From Symbiodinium sp. CCMP2592 (lineage: Eukaryota > Sar > Dinophyceae > Suessiales > Symbiodiniaceae): a DNA stretch of 64,000 nucleotides. Location of the stretch: assembly GCA_905221615.1 (NCBI GenBank), contig CAJNDT010000966.1, positions 43,739 to 107,738 on the forward strand. Direction: 5' to 3'. The notes beneath the pieces were generated by a model. That model was not told where the DNA came from and ran no database searches. It saw only the letters and a list, made by a program, of their open reading frames with translations. Both the position numbers and the translations under genes were made by a program. Shown in pieces: positions 50,975 through 62,124 of the stretch; position 1 is the stretch's first letter; each line of letters opens with the position of its first letter.

Positions 50975-52739
50975 ATGGATTTGTTGGAGTTCTTTGCCGG
51001 GATGGCAAACGTGACCTATGCTTGCCGCCAGAAGATGTACAAGTGTGCAAAGTTCGACATCCTGTACAATGAGAAAGAAGAACGGTTCACGAGCAATTAT
51101 ATGGACTTGTCGAGTGCATCAGGCTTTCTGTGTCCCGGTCCAGAACCGTAGCAGCTGTTGTTAAGCTAGGTATATGTAACTGTTCTCAACAATTCCAAAT
51201 AATCTTGGCCTAGGTTGGCATGCTTCTTCATACTTCGGGGCTCGCCATCCGGCTTCGTGGCCCTATTTGCGCTGAAGTGCTCGTCATTCTGTGGACTGAA
51301 CAGGGGCACATCAAAGCGTTGCGAATGCTCGGCTATTGGTGATTCTTCATACAAATCTGTGAGGGAAGCAAATCTCTTGTTAGAGAGGCCTGCGGAGCTT
51401 TCATGTGGATTTGCAATACCCATGTCTGTTGTCTCCTGTAGAAGGTTCTGAACAATGCGGTATACTCCCTGTGGCAGGACAACCCTTTTGTGCTATCTGG
51501 TTGCAAGCCTCAAGGGATGCTTCGTGCTAGAACAACCTGGTGGTTCGCTCGTCCAATTCCACCCAACGTGGCGCAACCTAATGCTTGACATGCACCAAAT
51601 CCTCGGCTGCCAAGCAGTGACTGGCTCAGTCTTTATTGTCCGTACCCTCAAGCTATGAAAAGTATGTGTGTCATCTAAGCTAGCTAAGGTGTTTCAAGTC
51701 GAATGGTGGATGGGTTTGTATGGAGCGCCGACGCCTAAGAGGCAGTATGCCTTCTCGAACAGTCCGAATATCTGTTGCTTGGAGACAGGGAGATTGGACA
51801 GGCGCGCCTGGACTTCTGAGCAGGGTGAGGTGGTTAAGACCACCAAAAGGAAGCGAGGCGAGGATGGTAAAGAGAAGTACACCGCAACACCGTCTCTTCG
51901 TGAAACGCAGCAGCCCGATTGCTTCAAGGCACCTAATAGAAATCATCGACCCAACGTACATCTACATATATATATATATATACACATTATATTGTGTATA
52001 TATATATATATATATATGTACCATGTTATAAATGTATATGTACGTATATCTATATATATATACATATATATACAATATAGATAGATATAGCTATATAGCA
52101 CTTAAATATATGTATATAATAATATATAAATTAATACCATAAATAATAATAACTTTAACATGATACACAATTGTGTATCATGTTAAAGTTATTAATAGTT
52201 TGATATGCACAAAGTACTTCCACACATAAAGACCCCGAGCCGAGAAGCGGAACATACAGGCCCAAAGAGGAGCCCCGATGTAAAGCCCGAAAGTGGAAAC
52301 CCCCGACATAAAGACCCAGTTCGAACCATTCAATGTGAAAGCCCGAAGCAGAACCACTCAACAAATACCCATAAAGTAGATATCGAGATCCCTGGTAAAT
52401 AGCCCATATGTAAACTCGCCCCATGTAGTGAATGGTGCTGTGGTTTAACCCGAAATATCCATGACCCTTTCAGCCCAGGATATATCCCATGAGATTCGCC
52501 TGCCATGTGGCCGACAACCTCGACAAGCTGAGGATGACAGGCCAAGGGCAGCCTGAGCTTCCGGAGGTTGTGCCGCCGGGGACAGACACGTTTCGTGCTA
52601 TGTCCTACAATACGAACCCGGAGCTTTGGTCGAATGTGAACTTCAAAGAGTGTTTGTGTATTTGAGAGGATCCACAAAGCTCAAGGTTCCCGAAAAGTGG
52701 AAAACCTTGGTGCCCAAATCCTTTCCTGTCGCTCCCTAG
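50975..52739 (+). CDS. F-A-G-motif protein, high-copy dinoflagellate family, frameshifted
   Basis: Five exons join in frame: 50975-51129, 51214-51387, 51478-51616, 51689-51912 and 52479-52739. Introns 1 and 3 are GT-AG (84 and 72 nt); 2 and 4 are GC-AG (90 and 566 nt). Reading: M-D-L-L-E-F-F-A-G at the start; F-A-L-K-C-S-S-F-C-G-L-N-R-G-T-S-K-R; F-V-L-E-Q-P-G-G-S-L; W-W-M-G-L-Y-G-A-P-T-P-K-R; V-Y-L-R-G-S-T-K-L-K-V-P. I recall this order from many unnamed dinoflagellate proteins. The F-A-G and C-S-S-F motifs are reminiscent of SAM-binding motif I and the P-C loop of C5-cytosine methyltransferases, but the catalytic P-C is absent, so no activity is claimed. At 52636-52637 one base is missing: L-W-S-N then E-L-Q-R-V-F-V-Y-L is only readable after a frame change. 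This is either decay or a sequencing error. Confidence 0.65.
51960..52095. repeat. (AT)n microsatellite cluster in intron
   Basis: Four TATATATA blocks in the long intron of the F-A-G gene. Confidence 0.85.
52148..52193. repeat. 46-bp perfect palindrome
   Basis: AATAACTTTAACATGATACA plus its exact complement around CAATTG, no mismatch. Inside the 566-nt intron 4 of the F-A-G gene, after long (AT)n blocks. Same length as the palindrome at 50687 but different sequence. Confidence 0.85.
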
Positions 52740-53340
52740 AATCTCACAGGTGCTCGGAAACCACAGGAAGGGTCGGGGATCTGGTTAGAAAGGAACCCAG
52801 AGGCCCAGGGATCAGGAATTCAGAATTTGTTGGGTGACTTTTGACCGATAGATGTATGGGGCTTGTGGCTTTTGTTAGACTTTATATAGATCTTTATAGC
52901 TCTTTGAAGGCTTTAACATAAATTTATACTAGCCGGTGGCCGTAAAAACCCATATTTCCCCATAAATAACCCATAAACTGAGCGTGAAAACCCATAAATC
53001 CAACCCATAAAAACCCATATTTGTGTAACACCCTACTTTTTCCAAAAAAGCGGTACCCATAAATAAAGCGTAAATAACCCATAAATAACGCGTAAAAACC
53101 CATAAATAATTTATGGGTTTTTTGCTTCCGGGCTGTGAGACTTCTAACAAGCTTTGAAGGTGTTTTGAACACCCATAATTGGGCATTATATGCCTGCCTT
53201 TGCTGGATCGTCGACTAATTTGCGCCCGGAAAGATTCTTATGTGACTGCCAGCGATCGGCACATTGTGCACTTTAGAAACCAGCCCCACTCCTGAAGCCA
53301 CAGGCCTCGCAGCACTCCTTGTTGTAGCGCCGTTGACCAG
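52740..53340. other. Spacer with CCCATAAA repeats
   Basis: 52940-53115 holds about ten AACCCATAAA words, including near-copies of CGTAAAAACCCATAAATAA. Minus-strand frames over it are translated repeat. No gene seen. Confidence 0.55.
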
Positions 53341-53523
53341 ATGTCGGGTCCTGTCCAATCCAGAGCATGGAGCACATCTACCCTAGACGCTGGTGTGGCT
53401 GATGTATCCACTGAAGCAGAGCTGGAACAGCTTGCAGCCGAAGAAGCTAGATTGCTTGCGGAGATGAAGGACCCAGTGTTTCGGGGTTGTCGGGAACCAT
53501 ATATGGATATAGACCTTTACTAA
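53341..53523 (+). CDS. Possible exon with coiled-coil segment
   Basis: An ATG-started 60-codon frame including E-A-E-L-E-Q-L-A-A-E-E-A-R-L-L-A-E-M. Heptad-like leucines suggest a coiled coil. A similar segment follows the F-A-G domain in the dinoflagellate family I recall, so it may link that gene with the 55.68-57.89 kb gene. A splice donor may end it before the TAA. Confidence 0.4.
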   Translation: MSGPVQSRAWSTSTLDAGVADVSTEAELEQLAAEEARLLAEMKDPVFRGCREPYMDIDLY

Positions 53524-53806
53524 ATTAACCCATACAAACCTTAAATCCTGGAAGCTACCTACCAGCACAGCAGCAGCAACAAACAACAAGACCAAAGCCA
53601 ACACCATCACTTCCACTGCCGCCACCACCAACAGCTGCAGCGCCACCACCACTAGAAGCACCACCAGCGCAACAGCAACACCGACGCCAACACAAACATG
53701 AACACCACCAACAACAACGGCAACTGCAACAGCAGCAACAGCAACAGCAATCGCAATAAGATGAAGTCTGAAGTGAACACCCCACTGCTGCTTTTCTACT
53801 CCGGTC

Positions 53807-53903
53807 ACTATCTACTGCTGCTGCTGCTGCTGCTGTGACTATTACGGTGGCTTGTGTTGCTACTGTTGCTGCTGCTGTGACTTTGCTACGACGGCTTGTG
53901 TTG

Positions 53904-53945
<42 letters not shown>
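53807..53945. repeat. CTG/TGC triplet tracts
   Basis: Two runs of at least seven CTG units separated by a duplicated TGTGACT.ACGGTGGCTTGTG-like unit. Confidence 0.85.
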
Positions 53946-54369
53946 CAATATTAGTAAGGCTACTCCGCTGCGCCTCCTCCCCTCATCCTCCCAAGAAGAT
54001 CCCAAGCCCCAAGTTTCTTGTTTTCTGATATATTAGAGTGTCTTTCAAGGTTGATTGAAACTTCCTGGATTGAGGGATTTCAGGCCCTATACATAAAGCC
54101 CAAACCACAGCAGACCTGATTCCGGGCGCGGGCTTATGATCTTCTTGAAGAAGCTTCCTTAGCTATAGGGTCGGCTTATATATATATATATATATATATA
54201 ATATATCTACAAACAATAGGAAACTGGGTCGCATAAGTTTCATGTCGGTGCTACAGGCCGAACTCACGGTTTCTGCAAGTGAAGGCTATGGGGTTATAGA
54301 AAGCTCTTCCCAATTACATAAAACTGAACACCAGGCTCCAGCCTCCACGGTGCCACAAGCTTCATCGAA

Positions 54370-54442
54370 GCCGATGCCTTCATCCGTGGCATGGATATCA
54401 GATCAGGGATCTGATATCCATGACACGGATGAAGGCATCGGC
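54370..54442. repeat. 73-bp inverted repeat within an open frame
   Basis: Arms of about 35 nt (GCCGATGCCTTCATCCGTG to GGATATCAGATC and back) with one mismatch and a 3-nt loop. A plus-strand frame (54242-54481) passes through it. Confidence 0.85.
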
Positions 54443-54539
54443 CGGAACTGTGTCACGTTCCTCCTGGCGGAGAGTTTGTAAGACCCGAAACAGTGCAGCA
54501 TTACAGAACTATATTATATATCAATAGCAGTTAGAATTA

Positions 54540-54845
54540 TAATTCGTAAATAGTAAGAGCAGCAGCAGTATAATAGTGCTGGTAGTAGCACTAGGAAGGC
54601 AGCGCCTGCAGCAGCAGTAGAAGGAGGAGTAGTAGTAGTACTTGTCGTAGTACTAGCAGCAGCAGTGTCATGGTACCGTAGTCTAGTCTAGTGGTGGTTA
54701 ATAGTAGTAGCAGCAGCAGAGCAGCAGCAGCAGCGGCAGCAGTAGTAGTAGTAGAAGCAGAAGTAGTAAATAATATATATATATATATATATATGTATTT
54801 TTCGTTTTGCAAAGAGCACTAGTAGTCGTAGTAGTCGTAGTAGTC

Positions 54846-54876
<31 letters not shown>

Positions 54877-55055
54877 CAGCAGCAGCAAAATAGTAGTAGG
54901 TGGGCTGGTAGCAAGCTGATAGTATTATTGTGTTTGTCGTCGTAGTAGTAGTATAGTACTAGGAAGAATACTATTATAATAATAGTAGCAGAAGCATGAG
55001 CACTAGCAGTAGCAGTAGTCGTAGTAGTACTAGTAGTAGTCGTCGTCGATACTAC
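54540..55055. repeat. AGT/AGC triplet tract
   Basis: About 500 bp dominated by AGTAGTAGT and AGCAGCAGC with an (AT)n insert at 54772-54794. Confidence 0.85.
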
Positions 55056-55679
55056 GAGTGTGTAACCTCGACTCCTCGAAAGTACAATTTGACCCTCTAA
55101 CCAGGACCTAGAAGGAGACCGTGAACCTTCAGATCAAGAGCCGACAGCCGAATCCACTCTCGCCCCTGTACTGCACAATGTTCGGAAATCCTGGGCGCTC
55201 GATCGGGTCTCCTGAAATGCACTTTTCCAGGTCGATCCATACACACCATCACGGACCTCGGGCACTGAGACTCTCGAGACGCTCCCAGTACCTAGCCCGA
55301 ACATCAGACCCAGCTTTGCTTGTATAGTTTCCATTACCCAAAACGAGGACTGTCAAAAGTAGTGCAGCCGCTAAACTACATTTGACCACCCAGGATGTCT
55401 CCCTAGAACCTCGATGACCCCCCAAAATGCTGCGAAAACAATTCTTATGCATGTGCTCAAAAATCCACCCGCACACCAAAAACCCCAAGATTGCAAAATA
55501 TGAGGCGACGGACCCCGAAGGGGCCGGACTGCTTCGAGATGATGGTGGTGATAGTGACATTGAAGTGGATGCTACTCGGTTGCAACTATTGCTTTATAGG
55601 GTTCATAAATATAGGGGTTTAGGGCTTATAAGCTTATAAGGGTTTGAGCTACCGTTGAGTTCGGTCGAGTAAGTCATGC

Positions 55680-56428
55680 ATCAAGGATGATGAGATGCTA
55701 CAGTTCTTCGAGGGCTTGAAACGTGTGAAGATCGAGCAAGCCTCCAAGTCTCCGGAGCCCCGCTCGAGCCGACCCGATGCAGCCGTGGAAAGCTGTGTCC
55801 CCAAGAAGCCTGACCCTTCTGCTACAGCTCCTCAAAGTGGGCAAGTCCGACCGGTTCCAACCCCTTGCCGGGGAGGAGTAAAGCGTGAGGCCCAGGCAGA
55901 TGCCGTCGGCCCGTCGCCTAAGAAGAGCAAAGGCGCTCCCAAAGTTCTGACTCGTCAGGACTTCTGCTGACTAGGTTTGTGGACTGAGGTCTTGCTGTTG
56001 TACGCATCTAGTAATACTAATATAATTGCCTTAAGGACAGACTCTTGCTGGCTGCTCGTGCGAGACTGGGGCGCTTCGTGGCCCCAAAGAAGAATCGCAA
56101 GGAACTCCAGGCACCAGACTGGGTCAAAAAGCATTGGGAGGGCCACAAGGCGGAAATGAGTGCGCTCTTGAGAGACTGCAATTTCGACAAGGTCGCTAGA
56201 CTGAATTAACGAGCTGCTCACATACTGGCTGAGCTTCAAAGCATAACATTGATAAAGTGATAAGGAATGCTTCATGCAGAAGCTGGAGCGAATCATCACC
56301 AAGAAGGAGAAGCAGCTCATCAAGTTGGATGCTGGATGGTACTCTGAGAGTGAGATGAAGACGGAGCTCAAGTGGTCCCAGCCGGCAGCTTACACAGAGT
56401 CGTATGAGGGAGAGGGAGGGAGAGGTAT

Positions 56429-56524
<96 letters not shown>

Positions 56525-57889
56525 AGGGAGGGAGAGAGAGAGAGAGGGACAAAGAGACCCAGGCACACGCACACCGCACACGCCGACTGAGTTTCTCTAT
56601 GTGTATACATATCTATTCTGTCATTCTTATTCGCTACACAAGGACTCGCATCAATGGCGCGATTAAGCATTGCCGTGCCCGAGCAGATACACACGTGCGG
56701 TGCCTTGGCTGGTTCTACCTCCGAAATACCTAAACTGATCTACTGGGTTGCTCTGGCAATTCTGAGGAAGAATCAGTATGATCTGGTGGAAGAATTCTGG
56801 GTCACCATCAGGGAAACCGGAACTCACGAAGAGTCAGTCACGAAGGAAGAGAAGCGGTACTCTTCTGAGAAGGCGCGGTTTGGGATCATCAATCAAGGGG
56901 TCTGTGTTCTACTTTACATGGTCTGGCCAGGATGACAAGCCTATGGATCTGGGTTCTGCCTTCAGCGGCCTAGCTGCTATGCAAGGGAGACAGGATGCTG
57001 ACAATCGCAAGATGACTGCAGATGAGAAGTTCTCACAGGTTGGGGGGGGCTTAATACAATATCTATGCCCTGAAACAATAATTCCAAACCCAAAGCCCAA
57101 ACCTTATATGCCCCACAAGCCCTAAACCCCGAACCCTACATAAACCCTAAACCCTTATTTCTCATCCTGCGGTTTGCAGATCAAGAGCACCCTCAAGAAG
57201 TTCGTGGACAGTATTGTTCAGAAGAGCAACAAGATGAAGGGGTTAGTCAAAGAACTTCGCGAGAACTTCACCGATTCTGGTGAAGTGCAGAAGTGTCTCC
57301 ACTGCAAGATTATACATGATCGTGTATATAAAAGTTAAAGAGAGTTGTAGAATTATTTGCCCGCTCAGGTCGATCAAGGATCTAGAGGGCCAGGTGCAGA
57401 AGATGGAGCATCAGTACGAGAAATGCAATGAACTCCAAGTTCGCGGTGATTGCTTCGGATTCACTGATACGTGCCCTAGATGATTCATAATCCCCTTATA
57501 ATCCACTGTAACCCCGATAAAGACTTCGATCCTCTTCTGAGCAAAGCACTTGCCCAGGTTGTTCGCGGAGGCCGAAAAGCAGATGAAGGATGCCACCTTT
57601 GTGTGATCTTCTGAGATTGAGTGTCTATTGCAGTGGCTATGGGGCTGGCTCTCTAGGGGCGGTGGGAACGGTTCTGAGTTGTAAAGTTCCGTCTCAGGTG
57701 CAGCAAGGCAATGGCGACAGACACGAAAATCAGGAGCCCCGATACGTAGCTGAACCCTTTGCTGCCATACTCATCTGATGTGTTCCTGATCGCAGGAACG
57801 ACAAGAAGTTCTACGCCAAGAGTGCTGACGAGACCAAGAAACCTCCTAAAGCTAAGGCTAAGGCCAGCAATAAGTCTGGTAAGAAGTAA
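55680..57889 (+). CDS. Multi-exon protein with coiled-coil C terminus, dinoflagellate family
   Basis: Same-strand coding blocks with AG acceptors and GT donors. 55695-55967: F-F-E-G-L-K-R-V-K then Pro/Lys-rich. 56041-56191: R-L-G-R-F-V-A-P-K-K-N...P-D-W-V-K-K-H-W...C-N-F-D-K. 56280 to about 56382: K-K-E-K-Q-L-I-K-L-D-A-G-W-Y-S. About 56765-56900: N-Q-Y-D-L-V-E-E-F-W-V-T-I. 56932-57038: D-L-G-S-A-F-S-G-L-A-A-M. 57180-57284: K-S-T-L-K-K-F-V-D-S-I-V-Q-K. 57369-57451: K-D-L-E-G-Q-V-Q-K-M-E. About 57559-57600: F-A-E-A-E-K-Q-M-K. 57796-57889: K-K-F-Y-A-K-S then K-A-K-A-K-A, stop TAA. The order matches, from memory, the second half of the same dinoflagellate family as the F-A-G gene, so both may be one gene. 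Helical C terminus suggests oligomerisation. Function unknown. An (AG)n tract lies in one intron. Confidence 0.5.
56428..56552. repeat. (AG)n microsatellite
   Basis: About 120 bp of nearly pure AGAGAG with GGGAGGGAGGG interruptions, in an intron. Confidence 0.9.
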
Positions 57890-58709
57890 AATGCTTCGAA
57901 TGTGTTTTCACTGAGCGGGTCAACCTGCTGCCTCCTGAGCGCCCGGCTATAGATGATCACATAATGCTTCAAGGGCATGCACACCTGGCTGTCTCGTTTC
58001 ATACTAGCGTGATATATGCTTAAATCTCTGTTGATAGCGGTGCCTCAGGTGGTTGGTGTTTCTGTGTGCTCCCGAAAGGGACTCTGCTGCGGTTTTCGCC
58101 GCATGCATAATGACATGCGCTGCTTTTCTGGGGGTAACGGTTCAAAAGATTGAAGTTTCAGCACCCCGACCCTAATATCCTCTGTAAACCGTATACTTAT
58201 ATATACTTGTATATAAACCCTATAAACCCGAGACCCAAGCATGTAAACTTCAACAAATATAAACCCAAGCAAAGTGTCTTAGTTCATCCACATCCGAGAA
58301 CGATGAACTTTAGATCGAGTCCCGGGTCTCCAATATTGATGCCAGGTCCCAAGCCTGGCTACACAATCCGGGGCTTCGCAGCAGATATCGGCAGTGGAGC
58401 TAGGACCTCGGATCTTGTTCTTAATACTTCTTAATGCTGCGGTTCGGTACTTGGCGAAATCTTGTGTAGAGTCCGCGAGTGTTTGAACCCAGTAAACCCC
58501 CGAATTTTCAAGAAATACTCAATCCTTTAGCTTCCAGGATGGTTTGAAGGCTTTGCAGGCCCACCGAGAACCCCTTGAGCCCGAAAATACTATATCGACA
58601 CATAGGTCTACATAGCCCTCGATAAGCACCACCAAACCAACTTCGCTTGGGTTCCTCGGGTCTTCCGATCCCAAACCTCTGAAGCTTCGAAGCCCTTCAC
58701 CCGATTAGC
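57890..58709. other. Spacer, no gene assigned
   Basis: Low in repeats. Small frames at 58150-58434 have no motif. May include 5' exons of the following gene. Confidence 0.4.
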
Positions 58710-58744
58710 ATGGCCCCTGCGCCGAGGCAGCATGTTCTTCAGCT

Positions 58745-60713
58745 GTGCGGACAGCTCGGAATGTGGTCCGCGATTTTGGGGATGCTGCCGCTTCTAGTGG
58801 GGGGCTGATCCAGCTTTCCAAATGTAGCGATACAAATGCTGAAAGGGATACTCACCGACTGCTTACGAAGCGATTGCACCTGAGCCTGGAAACATATGTG
58901 CCATTACGCAGTGTGACTCAGAATGGCAACAAGTTGACCATTCTGCACCTCCAAGACTGGATGCGGTTTCTGTTGCAGAAAAACTGCTTTCACATAGTTA
59001 CGGGGCTAGTGCGACCGGACGAGGCTCGACAAGAAGCTATCCTACATCATTTCTGGAAAAACTTCGAGCTTTCACATTCATCTCATCCAATATACGACTT
59101 AGCCCGGCAGGGCAAGGTCGTGCTGGAGCGAACAGCTCCGATACTGTTTCACGGAGATGAAGGGCGTGGCCGCAGAAGACAACCGTTCCTGGTTACAAGT
59201 TGGTCATCAATTCTAGGGCGTGGTACAGCGCCATCTGATCGATTTCGCAAGAAGCATGGTATCCGGAACAAGTTCATCAAACATCGGACAAACTTCATAG
59301 GGCACTCGTTTACGAACAGGTTTCTCCAGGTAGACATGGTGGCACAAATGTAAACATTTTGTTGTTGATTTTGTACTGAAGCATCGAGGTAGCCTAAGTG
59401 GCGATATACCGATAGACGGGGATAGTCGGAATGGGTCACATGATGTTGTTTTTAGCTGTATACAGATCCCAACGAACCAATCTAACCTGTATAAACAAAG
59501 CTCCCCTGAACTGTTGTTTTTCAGAACTCAAATCATTAAAGCCCAGGCTGGATGGCCAAAGAAAGCTTACGAGGAGGAGAGTGCCTTCGACAGGCTGCTT
59601 CGATGTTGCAAGCGTGACAACGATGTCATGCTCCACGAGGGTCTGGTGGACAAGAGGACAGGCAAGAGATACTTTGCCATTGTATTGGCCGTGGTGGGGG
59701 ACTGGCAATGGCTGGTGAAAGCGGGCAAACTTGCCCGCAGCTACAACCACGTTGTGAAGAATACCGCCAAACAAGCAAAGCATCCTGAAGGCATTTGCCA
59801 TCTGTGCCAAGCAGGACAGAAAGACCAGCCGTTTGAAACGTTTCAGACTCGAAGCCCAGGCTGGCTGCAAACGTTTTGTGTGCAGGATCCGTTTCTGGAT
59901 GCGCGAACACCCCTGGCAACCTTGCCACACATGCCGGGCCAAGCGGCCACGCTGTTCAAGTATGATGTTTTTCACACATGCCATTTGGGCATATGCAAGG
60001 CTTTGGTTGGTTCGGGATTGGCTTTACTCAGCCTGACTTTCCCAGGCAGAGGCAAAGATGCACGCATGGAACAAGTGTCAAACAACTTCATGGAATGGTG
60101 CAAGAACTCGGGGCGTCAACCTTTGCTGACCAAACTGACAAAGGAGTCTATATTGTGGGATACGAATGCTGATTATCCCGTGGGCTCATGGTACAAAGCC
60201 TCGCTTTCCACGACCCTCTGCGAGTACATCGAGGATGTGACGAAGGACAAAACTTTTCAAGATGTGCTTCTGATGAAATGCAGTGAGGCTGTGCAGGCCT
60301 TGAACAAATTTCTCACTGGGCTCTACGAGGCTGATGTGTTTTTGACCAGCGAGCAGGCCTATACTTTGGGAGAGTACGGACTGCTGTTTCTGCGCCGATA
60401 TTCTTTTTGTGCAGGGGAGGCCGCTCGACAAGGCAGGTGTTTGTTTTTAATTCTTCCGAAGATGCACTGCCTTCAGCATATTTGCCTACAAGACTTAGTG
60501 TTGGCTTCTCGACGCTTTTCTCTTGTGCTCAATCCGCTGTGCTTCAGCGTCCAGCTTTGTGAAGATTACGTAGGACGCAACTCTCGTGCGAGCCGCCGAG
60601 TTCATCCGACTACCTGCACTTTGCGTGTTGCGCAACGCCACCTGCAGCTTGCTTATTCGAAGTACATCGCAGCCGGATATTTGGTGGATGACAGCGCACA
60701 AATGGAGAAGTAG
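58745..60713 (+). CDS. Large unnamed protein, high-copy dinoflagellate family
   Basis: Two exons, 58745(or upstream)-59329 and 59547-60713, joined CAG|GTAGAC...CCCAG|GCTGG in phase 0 (217-nt intron). This joins N-R-F-L-Q to A-G-W-P-K-K-A-Y without gap relative to the family as I recall it. Visible marks: F-L-V-T-S-W-S-S-I-L-G-R-G, F-I-G-H-S-F-T-N-R, a C-x-L-C zinc-knuckle-like pair (G-I-C-H-L-C), H-M-P-G-Q, Y-D-V-F-H-T-C-H-L-G-I-C-K, K-M-H-C-L-Q-H-I-C-L and D-Y-V-G-R-N-S-R-A-S-R-R. I associate this set with very numerous unnamed dinoflagellate proteins; role unknown. Total at least 580 aa. The frame opens at GTG, so an upstream exon probably supplies the start. Confidence 0.7.
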
Positions 60714-61977
60714 TTTTTGGGCGACGGCACAAATCGAGAAGTACCAAAGTAGCTGTTTCGTACGCACAAACCGTGTTCTGAGTCCCTCGCATTGCGAGGG
60801 CAGCAGCAGCTCCAGGATGTCCGGAGGCATGCAAAAGATTCGGTGGTGAGCTTCGAGGGTGTTGAGGGTTTAGGGTGGGCTATATAAGGTGCTTATATAA
60901 TCAACGTTGAGGGCTTCGGGTGTTAAGGTTGTTATACAATCAGTGTTGAAGGCTTCGGGTGGAAGGTTTTTTGGGATAGTTTCAGAGATTGCTGTGGTAG
61001 AGTCTGCAGCCCAAAACTCTGCGAATGGTTCGCAGAAGTCGCCTATATACCCTGTAATTCCCCAAACCTTATCACTTATTAAGCCTTCGATCGAACTACA
61101 ATAGTAAATCTCACAGTTGTTCAGCCGAAAGGTGGGATTCTGGAGCTTCTGATAGCTAAACACAAGTCACGATGTCTGCATTGGGTGCATTTGATGTTGT
61201 TGAACTTGAATCTCATTAAAGTCAAAACCCGGTTATTTTTGGCAAATGTTTAAAACCCCGGTTCTATGTATGATAACCTGGTTATTTTTTGTAACCGACA
61301 AATTACGCGGTTCAGGTTTGTCTAGGTAGGGGTTTAGAGATTCAGGGTTTGCGGATATTTAAGGGTTTCAGAGCTTTTGGGATTCAGGGTTTAGGGCTTA
61401 GGTGGTGATGGGTTTAGGGATGCTGGCTGTGAATTGAAGGACCAAGGACACTGACGGCTCGGGTCACTCACAGCCTGTGTTGAGGGACCAGCCTCAAGTG
61501 GTTGTTCGTAGCGTGACTCCCGATCAAAACCATTATTCCCTCGTGAGGGTCAAACCATTCCTGCCAGCAGCAATCCGGAGGGACCTTCTGCATCTTCACA
61601 ATACCCTAAACCCTAAACCCTAGATTCGGCTGCGTGAAGTGCCGGACCTTTAGGGGTCGAGGGATTCAGGGTTTAGGGCTTCGGTGGATTGAGGACCGAA
61701 GGGAATATGCACCCGAACCCGATAACACTCCCACCCAGCCCACACCCGGAAGGATCCAATTGAACATGAGGGACTGAGGCCATGCAACCATTAAATGCTG
61801 AAAGCCCAGTTCGACCCCATCCCATCCTTAACCTCAAACCCTAAGTACCTAACCCACAAATCCACGTCTTTCATTGTACAGACGGCCTCTGAGTAGCCAG
61901 TGGCAGCTGTAGCCTGGAAAGCGGCCGGTAGCGTGCGCTGTCGGGGACAATTATGGCAGCCTAGACGAGAAGAAGGC

Positions 61978-62020
61978 CCTTTAGGGTTTAGGGTTTAGGG
62001 TTTAGGGTTTAGGGTTTAGG
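61978..62020. repeat. Perfect TTTAGGG array
   Basis: Six exact TTTAGGG units in a row, the purest short array in the window. Confidence 0.9.
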
Positions 62021-62043
62021 GGCCTTTCAACTGGTTTATAAAG

Positions 62044-62124
62044 GTTTGCCTAGAGGCTCCATAGTGGTTCCTTCTTGGGATTCATATATTAGAAACCTTG
62101 AACTACTATGGAGCCTATGGGTGT
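62044..62124. repeat. F9 inverted-repeat element
   Basis: CCTAGAGGCTCCATAGTGGTTCC and AACTACTATGGAGCCTATGG. Confidence 0.7.

Larger units (their letters stand above)
53524..55680. other. Triplet-repeat-rich spacer
   Basis: CAA/CAC/CAG triplets (53560-53760), (CTG)n (53810-53945), (AT)n (54178-54202), a 73-bp inverted repeat (54370-54442) and a long AGT/AGC tract (54540-55055). The 55121-55640 frames are weak. Exons of the flanking gene may be present but are not resolved. Confidence 0.45.

Noticed and set aside
50975..51387. F-A-G gene as a working C5-cytosine methyltransferase
   Set aside because: Motif I and C-S-S-F are only reminiscent; the Pro-Cys catalytic pair is not present, so no enzyme activity is claimed.
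61978..62020. TTTAGGG array as a chromosome end
   Set aside because: Only six units, flanked on both sides by ordinary sequence and further repeats; interstitial.
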